Assembly: GCA_035491935.1 (NCBI GenBank)
Contig: DATJJW010000117.1
Location: forward strand, 1-38,638
Source: DATJJW01 sp035491935
Lineage (GTDB): Bacteria > Pseudomonadota > Alphaproteobacteria > ATCC43930 > CGMCC-115725
Direction: 5' to 3'
DNA length: 38,638 nucleotides
Shown here: positions 33,090 through 38,638 of the stretch, one piece after another
Layout of the letters: each line of letters begins with the position of its first letter
How positions within the stretch are numbered: the stretch's first letter is position 1
Position numbers and translations under genes: made by a program
Notes under the pieces: generated by a model
Databases searched by the model: none
What the model was told of the DNA's origin: nothing
Seen by the model: the letters and a program-made list of their open reading frames with translations, nothing else

Positions 33090-34187
33090 TCAGCTGGCGC
33101 GCGCGGCGGGTGCCCGGCGGTTGAGGCGCATGACGAAGCCGATGATCTCGGCCACCGCTTTGTAATGTTCCGGCGGGATTTCCTCGTCGAGATCGACGGT
33201 GGCGTAGAGCGAACGGGCAAGCGGCGGATTCTCGACGATCGGCACGTCGTTCTCGGTCGCGATCTCGCGGATGCGCGCGGCCAGGAAGTCGACGCCCTTG
33301 GCGACGACGGTGGGGGCGCCGTTCGAGCCCATCTCGTAATGCAGCGCTATGGCATAGTGGGTCGGGTTGGTGATGACCACCGCCGCCTTGGGCACGGCCG
33401 CCAGCATGCGTTTGCGCGCACGGGTCAGGCGGATCTTGCGCATATGGCCCTTGATATGCGGATCGCCTTCCTGGTTCTTGTACTCTTCCTTGACCTCCTC
33501 CTTGGTCATGCGCAGCGACTTGGCGACCTGCCATTTCTGATAGAAGAAATCGAGCAGGCCGATGGCGCCGATGACGCCCAGGATCGGGAAGAGCAGTGCC
33601 GCCAGCTGCTGGCGCAGCACGCCCATGATCAGCACCGGCTCCATGCCGACCATGGGTTCGATATGCATGATCGCCGGCTTTAGGATGACGTAGCCCAATG
33701 CCGAAATGATGATGACCTTGATCAAGCCTTTGGCGAATTCGATCATCGCCGAGAAGCTGAACAGCCGCTTGAAGCCTTGCAGCGGGTTGATGAGGTTCTG
33801 CAGGCCTTGTTCGTTGAAGCCGACCTTCTTGGTCGCCCAGATCCAGCCGGTCTGGAAGATATGCACGGCGAAGGCGGTGCCGACCATGATGCCGAAGACC
33901 GGCGCGAAGCAGTAGCCCAGTGCCTTGGCCAGCTCGACCAGAACGGCAGACAGGCCGGTCATCGTGTCGACGTGGTATTGGTCCGGACGTTCGATATAGC
34001 TGCGCATCAATCCCAGCACCGGCCGCATCGACCAAGGCATGATCGTCAGGATCACGGCGGTGCTGGCCGACAGCATGGCGAGCGTCGTCAGATCCTTCGA
34101 CGACGCGACCTGTCCCCGCTCACGCCCCTCGGCCAGGCGTTTGCCGGTCGCTTCTTCTGTCCTGGAGTCTTGATCTTCTGCTGCCAT
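33090..34187 (-). CDS. flhB: Flagellar export apparatus protein FlhB
   Basis: A 365-residue FlhB of the flagellar type III export gate, which switches substrate class from rod-hook to filament. Four hydrophobic segments lie in the first 215 residues. The cytoplasmic domain holds the self-cleavage site Asn274-Pro275 in VVITNPTHYAIAL, and EEATGKRLAEGRERGQV near the start is the family opening. The C-terminal tail is complete. It usually follows fliR, but no flagellar gene stands next to it here except a FlaG-like candidate on the other strand. The protein is intact, so the organism is probably flagellated or was recently. Confidence 0.97.
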   Translation of the reverse strand: MAAEDQDSRTEEATGKRLAEGRERGQVASSKDLTTLAMLSASTAVILTIMPWSMRPVLGLMRSYIERPDQYHVDTMTGLSAVLVELAKALGYCFAPVFGIMVGTAFAVHIFQTGWIWATKKVGFNEQGLQNLINPLQGFKRLFSFSAMIEFAKGLIKVIIISALGYVILKPAIMHIEPMVGMEPVLIMGVLRQQLAALLFPILGVIGAIGLLDFFYQKWQVAKSLRMTKEEVKEEYKNQEGDPHIKGHMRKIRLTRARKRMLAAVPKAAVVITNPTHYAIALHYEMGSNGAPTVVAKGVDFLAARIREIATENDVPIVENPPLARSLYATVDLDEEIPPEHYKAVAEIIGFVMRLNRRAPAARAS

Positions 34188-34604
34188 GCCCTCAGCACCC
34201 GGCCTTCACGGGGATCATAGTTGCGCAATCAGCGTTAACAAGATGGAAAGCGCTGTACGAAACGGGTATCTGCGATCCAGGGTTGTGGCGGATATTTACC
34301 GGGGGCAAGCAATGGTTTTACCAGTATTGTATTGCCGGGCAGGGCGGTCGACGGGGAAGAAGGCGATGCCGAGGCGGCGGCCATCCAGGAAATACAAGGG
34401 TTTGCGGCGGGCCAGCCTCTCACGCCACATCGGTGAACCTTCCCTTTATCTATAAGTATTTTCATCTGGTCCAGGCGTGCTGGCGCCTGTATCATGCTGT
34501 CATGGACTTGTCGCGGATCAACTAATCCGCGGGATACCGCGAATCATATTGACTTACCTTGGGTGGCTGGCTAATTTGGAATTCTCAAGAGGAGTATTGG
34601 CAAA
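34188..34604. other. 417-base divergent intergenic region upstream of flhB
   Basis: No gene is supported. The region holds a 7-bp stem, CGCGGAT/ATCCGCG (34512-34518 and 34525-34531), and the promoter candidate at 34549-34577 for the plus-strand gene. No flagellar sigma-28 or sigma-54 site could be named with confidence. Confidence 0.6.
34549..34577 (+). promoter_or_regulatory. Candidate promoter for the FlaG-like gene
   Basis: TTGACT (34549-34554) and TAATTT (34572-34577) are 17 bases apart, matching the sigma-70 boxes at 5/6 and 3/6. The ATG follows 27 bases later with an AAGAGGAG leader (34588-34595). Confidence 0.45.
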
Positions 34605-35180
34605 ATGTCAATCATTTCCAGTTCCGCGGTCGCGGACTCTGGGCCTCTGGTTCCAGCAAAGCCTGGCACGACCGGAGGCCAAGCAACGGCCGAGACAACT
34701 GCTCAAACGACAGCTTCACCGGCGTCGGCCGAAGTGCAGCTGCCGAAATACAGCAGCCCCAAGATCTATATCGATCCGCGTCTGCACGACGTTTTCTATG
34801 AGTACCGGGATCCGCAGACCGGCGCCGAGCAATATACCATTCCGGCGCAGTCTTCCCGTGCCTATCAGGAAACGCAGCAGAACACGCAGGTGAATTTCGG
34901 CCAGAACCAGCAGACCGGCACCAACAGCTTCGGTCAGGACAACCAGGGGCAGCCAACGCTGCCGGGCCAGTCGTCCCAGCCGCCCGTTGGTACGTCGGGC
35001 ACGGGTGTCGGCAATGGACCCGACGCATCGACGCTTGCCGGCATCGGCGCGTCCTTTGCGGCGGCTTCGACCCCGGCACCCGCGGCACCGGCTCCGGCGC
35101 CTGCTCCGGTCAGCACGCCGAGCGTGGCGCCTGTTTCGGCGCCGTCCGCCAGCGGGGGTGGTTCCTCCACGCTTGCCTGA
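34605..35180 (+). CDS. Low-complexity protein with a FlaG-like core
   Basis: A 191-residue protein. The N-terminal 45 residues are Ser/Thr/Ala-rich. Then comes a short ordered core, YIDPRLHDVFYEYRDPQTGAEQYTIP (about 55-80), followed by a long Gln/Asn and Pro/Ala-rich tail that looks disordered. The core has the FlaG pattern of an aromatic strand, D-P-x-T-G and a terminal IP, as in FlaG-type proteins that affect flagellar filament length. That is my reading and not a database match. It is divergent from flhB, which supports a flagellar link. AAGAGGAG precedes the ATG. It ends before a clear terminator-like hairpin. Confidence 0.65.
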   Translation: MSIISSSAVADSGPLVPAKPGTTGGQATAETTAQTTASPASAEVQLPKYSSPKIYIDPRLHDVFYEYRDPQTGAEQYTIPAQSSRAYQETQQNTQVNFGQNQQTGTNSFGQDNQGQPTLPGQSSQPPVGTSGTGVGNGPDASTLAGIGASFAAASTPAPAAPAPAPAPVSTPSVAPVSAPSASGGGSSTLA

Positions 35181-35214
35181 TCATCTCACGGCCGAAGGTG
35201 GCGTGAGGGGATGA
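35179..35214 (+). terminator. Bulged hairpin at the end of the FlaG-like gene
   Basis: TCATCTCAC pairs with GTGAG..GATGA across a 12-base loop, with a two-base bulge, overlapping the stop codon. It may protect the 3' end, with the stronger hairpin downstream ending transcription. Confidence 0.35.
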
Positions 35215-35244
35215 GTGGGAGGACTCCTGCCGTATCTATTGCAA

Positions 35245-35262
35245 GCCCGCGGTTTCGCGGGC
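35245..35262 (+). terminator. Hairpin terminator candidate
   Basis: GCCCGCG (35245-35251) and CGCGGGC (35256-35262) form a perfect 7-bp stem with a GTTT loop, extended by AA/TT with one bulge and followed by CTTTCGG, a short T-rich stretch. It lies between the FlaG-like gene and the formyltransferase gene. Confidence 0.6.
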
Positions 35263-35350
35263 CTTTCGGCGTTTCGGGGCATGGACCTGATGCGTCGGTT
35301 GCCGCTCTTTCCCCGCCGAGGCTGTCATATCGGATGAGGCGCCAGATTTC

Positions 35351-36031
35351 ATGCCCAAGCGTCTCATTCTCCTGACCGGCGGCTTCGATGCGGAGATTCT
35401 GGTCAGGCATTTCCGCCAGGCCAATCCTCATATCCCGGTTACGTGGGTCAGAACCCTCGACGATCTGATGCTGGCGGCCGATCGTGGTCCGCCCGCGCGT
35501 CTCATCTCCTTCTGCAATGGCGTGATCGTACCGCAATCCCTGCTGGCACGCATGGATGGCCCATCCTACAACGTTCATCCGGGACCGCCGACATTTCCTG
35601 GCCGCTATCCCGAATGCTGGGGGGCCTATCTGGGCGCGCGCCGTTTCGGCGCCACGCTGCACGTCATGCTGCCGCGGGTCGACGAGGGGGAGATCATCGA
35701 CACGCGCTGGGTCGACATGCCGCCGGACGCCGGGCAGCGCCTCTATAGCCGCGAGGGGTTCCGCGCCGCGACGCGCCTGCTCATCGACTGGTCCATGCCC
35801 TTGGCCACCATCGATGGCGGCTTCCCCGCCAATGGCGAGCGCTGGGAAGGGCGTAAATGGCGTTTGGCCGATATCCACGAACTGGCTTTGATCGGTGACG
35901 ATGTCGATGAGGCCGAGTTCGAGCGCCGTCGCCGTGCCTTTGCCGAGATTCCCGGTTGCAGCTTGCGCATCGAGCGGCATGGCCGTGTCTTCACCTATAT
36001 CGTCCCGGCGGACGAGACGCCGGCCGGCTGA
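35351..36031 (+). CDS. Formyltransferase-family protein (Fmt-like core)
   Basis: A 226-residue protein related to methionyl-tRNA and amine formyltransferases. The catalytic Asn74 and His76 lie in SYNVHPGPPTFPGRYPECW and Asp111 in MLPRVDEGEIID, so the N-H-D triad of the family seems complete. It is shorter than Fmt (about 310 residues) and has no C-terminal OB domain, so it is not the usual tRNA enzyme. A formyl transfer to a sugar or small amine is a guess. The ATG at 35351 has no clear leader. A 13-bp degenerate tandem repeat covers its 3' end. A TetR gene follows on the other strand. Confidence 0.8.
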   Translation: MPKRLILLTGGFDAEILVRHFRQANPHIPVTWVRTLDDLMLAADRGPPARLISFCNGVIVPQSLLARMDGPSYNVHPGPPTFPGRYPECWGAYLGARRFGATLHVMLPRVDEGEIIDTRWVDMPPDAGQRLYSREGFRAATRLLIDWSMPLATIDGGFPANGERWEGRKWRLADIHELALIGDDVDEAEFERRRRAFAEIPGCSLRIERHGRVFTYIVPADETPAG

Positions 36032-36060
36032 CTTGGCAGGCTGGCTTGGCCGGCCGACTT
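36026..36060 (+). repeat. 13-bp degenerate tandem repeat at the formyltransferase 3' end
   Basis: Units GGCTGACTTGGCA (36026-36038), GGCTGGCTTGGCC (36039-36051) and the partial GGCCGACTT (36052-36060) follow a period of 13. The first unit contains the stop codon (36029-36031). CGGCCGGC (36021-36028) and GCCGGCCG (36049-36056) also form an inverted pair. Confidence 0.65.
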
Positions 36061-36097
36061 ATGACGCCCGCCACGGTGAAGACCTAATCGCTGAAAG

Positions 36098-36823
36098 CTA
36101 ATCCCCGCGATCGCGCAGCATGGTGAAGATGCCGCCCATGCGTTCGTTGAGCGCCGCATCCTCGGCTTCGGCCGCGTCGCCGGGGCCGGTGACCGTGCCT
36201 GGACCCAAGCTCTCCATGCTGGCGGGCGCGCCGTCGAGGAAGCTGGCGACGCGGGCGCGCACGACCAGGGCCGGGTCTTCCTGCGAGCTGCCATAGATGT
36301 TCCGCTCGATCAGATAATAGAGCACGCTGCCATGCAGGCCCCAGGCGAGCTGGATTTCGCCGGGCGTGTAATCGCCCTCGGCGGCGACATGGGCCTCTTC
36401 GCGCAACGCCTTGCAGATGCGGGGGATGATCCGCGTGCTGATGCGCGAAAGGTAGTAGCGGTTGAAGGAATTGCCGGCGAGGCTGCCATACATGAAGATC
36501 CGGATCCATTCCGAATCGAGCGCCGTCGCGACATAGTCGTCATAGAAGCGGATCAGCCGGTCACGCAAGGAAAGCTCCCGGTCGTCGAGCATCTCTTCCC
36601 AGGCCGGCTTCCAGCGTTGCAGGTAGATTTCCTCGCAGACCCGATCGACCAGGGCCTCCTTGGTCGAGAAATACTTGAACAGCAACGCCGGGGACACGCC
36701 GATACGACGCGCCAATTCGCGCATCTGGCCCTGGAACCCGACCTCGGCAAAATACTGCGTGGCGATGTCGAGGATGGCGCGTTCGCGATCCTTGCGGGCG
36801 ATACGCTTGCCGGATGAAGCCAT
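36098..36823 (-). CDS. TetR/AcrR family transcriptional regulator
   Basis: A 241-residue TetR-type regulator. The helix-turn-helix runs through ILDIATQYFAEVGFQGQMRELARRIGVSPALLFKYFSTKEAL. The rest is the all-helical ligand-binding and dimer domain, with a long acidic C-terminal extension. I prefer the ATG at 36823 over the TTG at 36850, because AGGATTGGGT precedes it and the protein then starts just before the DNA-binding domain. It is divergent from the dehydrogenase gene with about 190 bases between, the common layout of a TetR regulator and its target. The ligand is unknown. Confidence 0.92.
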   Translation of the reverse strand: MASSGKRIARKDRERAILDIATQYFAEVGFQGQMRELARRIGVSPALLFKYFSTKEALVDRVCEEIYLQRWKPAWEEMLDDRELSLRDRLIRFYDDYVATALDSEWIRIFMYGSLAGNSFNRYYLSRISTRIIPRICKALREEAHVAAEGDYTPGEIQLAWGLHGSVLYYLIERNIYGSSQEDPALVVRARVASFLDGAPASMESLGPGTVTGPGDAAEAEDAALNERMGGIFTMLRDRGD

Positions 36824-36906
36824 ACCCAATCCTGCTGCTGACAAATCCAAGCGCTAAGGTCTATCACGATTACCGGCCCAATGACGAGGATGCGCAGGAG
36901 CCCTAT

Positions 36907-36968
36907 CCGTTCAGGCCGGTGCGACCCGAACGGTGTATCGATCGCCGAATTTTTGAATCGTGATCACG
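36907..36968. promoter_or_regulatory. Candidate TetR operators between the divergent genes
   Basis: CCGTTC (36907-36912) and GAACGG (36928-36933) are inverted 6-bp arms with 15 bases between. CGTGATCACG (36959-36968) is a perfect 10-bp palindrome 48 bases before the dehydrogenase ATG. Either could be the regulator's site. Confidence 0.4.
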
Positions 36969-37015
36969 GGGGCCGCGATCCCCATATCAAGCCCGACGCA
37001 AGGCTGGAGACCATC

Positions 37016-38458
37016 ATGAGCACTGGATACCTCGACACCGATCTCTTCATCGCGGGGCGTTGGCGCAAGGCGGGCGACGGTGCCTCGCTCGCCGTGCTGA
37101 ACCCCGCCACGGGCGAGGAGATCGGCCGTCTGGCCAAGGCCACCCATGCCGATCTCGACGAGGCGCTGGATGCCGCTGCCAAGGCCTTCAAAAGCTGGAG
37201 TGCGGTTTCCGCCTTCGAGCGTTCCAAGCTGATGCGCAAGGCCGGCGACCTGTTGCGCGCCCGTGCCGATGACATCGCGCATCTCATGACCATGGAACAG
37301 GGCAAGCCCCTGCCCGAGGCGAAGGCGGAGACGCTGGCCGCCGCCGATATCATCGACTGGTTCGCCGAGGAGGCGCGCCGGACATATGGCCGGGTCATCC
37401 CGTCACGCACGCCCGGCGTCAACCAGCTGGTCATCCGCGAGGCGGTGGGGCCGGTCGCCGCCTTTACGCCGTGGAACTTCCCGATCAACCAGGCGGTGCG
37501 CAAGATCTCCGGCGCATTGGCGGCCGGCTGCTCGATCATCCTCAAGGGGCCGGAGGAGACGCCGGCTTCCTGCGCCGCGCTGATCAAGGCCTATGCGGAT
37601 GCCGGCCTCCCGGCTGGCGTCGTCAACCTGGTCTGGGGCGTGCCGGCGGAAATCTCGGAATACCTCATCCCGCATCCGGTGATCCGCAAGGTGACCTTTA
37701 CCGGCTCGACCGCGATCGGCAAGCAACTGGCGGCGCTGGCAGGATTGCATATGAAGCGGGTGACCATGGAGCTGGGCGGCCACGCGCCGACCATGATCTT
37801 CGATGATGCGGATGTCGAGGCGGCGGCCCGGCTGACCGCGGCCGCCAAGCTGCGCAATGCCGGCCAGGTCTGCGTCTCGCCGACCCGCTTCCTGGTGCAG
37901 GAATCGATCGCCGAGGATTTCACCGGCCGCTTCATCAAGGCGCTGGAGGCGGCCAAGGTCGGCAATGGGCTGGAGGACGGCGTCGCCATGGGACCGATGG
38001 CGAATACCCGCCGCGTCGATGCCATGGACCGCTTCATCGGCGATGCGGTCGCCAAAGGCGGCAAGCTGCGCACCGGCGGCGAGCGCATCGGCAACAAGGG
38101 CAACTTCTTCCGGCCGACCGTGCTGACCGATGTGCCGCTGGATGCCCTGGCGATGAACGAGGAGCCGTTCGGTCCAATGGCGATCATTAACACCTTCAGG
38201 ACGCTGGACGATGTGCTGGCGGAGGCGAATCGCCTGCCTTACGGCCTCGCGGCCTATGCCTATACCCGCTCGGCCAAGACGGCGCAGGCGGTGACGGCCG
38301 GGGTCGAGACCGGCATGCTGTCGATCAACCATCACGGGCTGGCCCTGCCGGAGACGCCGTTCGGTGGCGTCAAGGATTCAGGCTATGGCTCGGAAGGCGG
38401 CACCGAGGCGCTGGAGGCCTATCTCACGACCAAGTTCGTGACCCAGGCCAACCTGTAG
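37016..38458 (+). CDS. NAD(P)-dependent succinate-semialdehyde-type aldehyde dehydrogenase
   Basis: A 480-residue aldehyde dehydrogenase of the class that includes GabD/SSADH. Catalytic residues are in place: Asn154 in FTPWNFPIN, Glu252 in MELGGH and the nucleophile Cys286 in NAGQVCVSPT. The Rossmann part has FTGSTAIGKQ. It oxidises an aldehyde such as succinate semialdehyde to the acid, but several close relatives use other semialdehydes, so the substrate is inferred. The ATG at 37016 with GGAGA five bases ahead is preferred; the open frame from 36881 adds a leader with no similarity to the family. It is probably controlled by the divergent TetR regulator. Confidence 0.93.
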   Translation: MSTGYLDTDLFIAGRWRKAGDGASLAVLNPATGEEIGRLAKATHADLDEALDAAAKAFKSWSAVSAFERSKLMRKAGDLLRARADDIAHLMTMEQGKPLPEAKAETLAAADIIDWFAEEARRTYGRVIPSRTPGVNQLVIREAVGPVAAFTPWNFPINQAVRKISGALAAGCSIILKGPEETPASCAALIKAYADAGLPAGVVNLVWGVPAEISEYLIPHPVIRKVTFTGSTAIGKQLAALAGLHMKRVTMELGGHAPTMIFDDADVEAAARLTAAAKLRNAGQVCVSPTRFLVQESIAEDFTGRFIKALEAAKVGNGLEDGVAMGPMANTRRVDAMDRFIGDAVAKGGKLRTGGERIGNKGNFFRPTVLTDVPLDALAMNEEPFGPMAIINTFRTLDDVLAEANRLPYGLAAYAYTRSAKTAQAVTAGVETGMLSINHHGLALPETPFGGVKDSGYGSEGGTEALEAYLTTKFVTQANL

Positions 38459-38468
38459 GGGCATTTCG

Positions 38469-38496
38469 CCATGGCCGGGGCGAGCCCCGGCCATGG
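38469..38496. repeat. Perfect 12-bp hairpin after the dehydrogenase gene
   Basis: CCATGGCCGGGG (38469-38480) and CCCCGGCCATGG (38485-38496) are exact complements with a CGAG loop. This type of GC-rich palindrome often occurs as a dispersed intergenic element, but only this copy is seen here. Confidence 0.6.
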
Positions 38497-38507
38497 TCAG
38501 ATTGCTG

Positions 38508-38541
38508 ACAAAGCCCGTCATTTTGGCGGGCTTTGTTTTTT
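38508..38541 (+). terminator. Intrinsic terminator of the dehydrogenase gene
   Basis: ACAAAGCCCG (38508-38517) pairs exactly with CGGGCTTTGT (38527-38536), with a nine-base loop, and runs straight into six T (38536-38541). This is the clearest rho-independent terminator in the window. Confidence 0.88.
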
Positions 38542-38592
38542 GGAGTTTTGCCTTGTGGTTTGAAGAGGGGGTTTTGGGCGGCCGCCCTTCTC

Positions 38593-38638
38593 TCAGGCGA
38601 CCACCGGCAAGCTTCTGTCCCATGCGAGGGCGATCTTC
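38593..38638 (-). CDS. Possible C-terminal end of a gene cut by the window edge
   Basis: One minus-strand frame entering from the right edge reads KIALAWDRSLPVVA and stops at 38593-38595. A gene convergent with the dehydrogenase would fit the terminator just before it. Fifteen codons are too few to assign or confirm it. Confidence 0.2.
   Translation of the reverse strand, partial: KIALAWDRSLPVVA

Noticed and set aside
1..38638. Possible tRNA genes, CRISPR arrays, toxin-antitoxin pairs, integrases or transposases
   Set aside because: I looked through the intergenic regions and the ORFs and saw no cloverleaf, spaced repeat array, or recognisable mobile-element protein.

Overview
This is a high-GC chromosomal segment from an alphaproteobacterium, most likely of the Rhodospirillales type. 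The main evidence is the conserved minus-strand block prs-rplY-pth-ychF, the lgt-midA-pgeF operon, the ubiK-ybjN-proC block, a PHA-granule phasin, and strong alphaproteobacterial flavour in nearly every protein. No tRNA, rRNA, CRISPR array, insertion sequence or prophage gene was seen. The assignment to a lineage is inference from gene content and protein style.

Layout. 0-6 kb: a small basic membrane protein, an MFS transporter, a SiaA/RsbU-like HAMP-PP2C phosphatase and an anchored periplasmic protein. 5.9-9.5 kb (minus): ychF, pth, rplY and prs, a translation and PRPP housekeeping block. 9.6-15.8 kb (minus): a secreted protein, two glutathione S-transferases, a lipoprotein with an internal duplication, pgeF, midA and lgt, closely spaced and probably read from a promoter upstream of lgt. 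16-19.3 kb (plus): ubiK (BMFP), a YbjN-domain protein, proC, a TetR/COQ9-like protein and a phasin.

19.6-27.4 kb (plus): a compact MdtABC-type RND efflux operon with one adaptor and two paralogous permeases, and no outer-membrane factor. 27.5-29.3 kb (plus): a PLP aminotransferase translationally coupled to an uncharacterised 169-residue protein. 29.3-34.2 kb (minus): ilvE, the helicase hrpB and a lone flhB. 34.6-36 kb (plus): a low-complexity protein with a FlaG-like core and a formyltransferase-family protein. 36-38.5 kb: a TetR regulator divergent from a succinate-semialdehyde-type dehydrogenase, ending in two hairpins, the second a good intrinsic terminator.

Most of the window is housekeeping or common accessory content, and I found no clear new defence, mobile or biosynthetic system. 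The points most worth a second look are short tandem duplications placed just after several stop codons (clearest at ychF), a perfect 16-bp palindrome upstream of the PP2C phosphatase, a 12-bp tandem repeat over the ubiK promoter, the two-repeat lipoprotein, two genes that appear to start with TTG overlapping the previous stop (TTGA), a roughly 60-residue Ser/Thr/Gly insertion in one RND permease, and the FlaG-like protein next to the orphan flhB.
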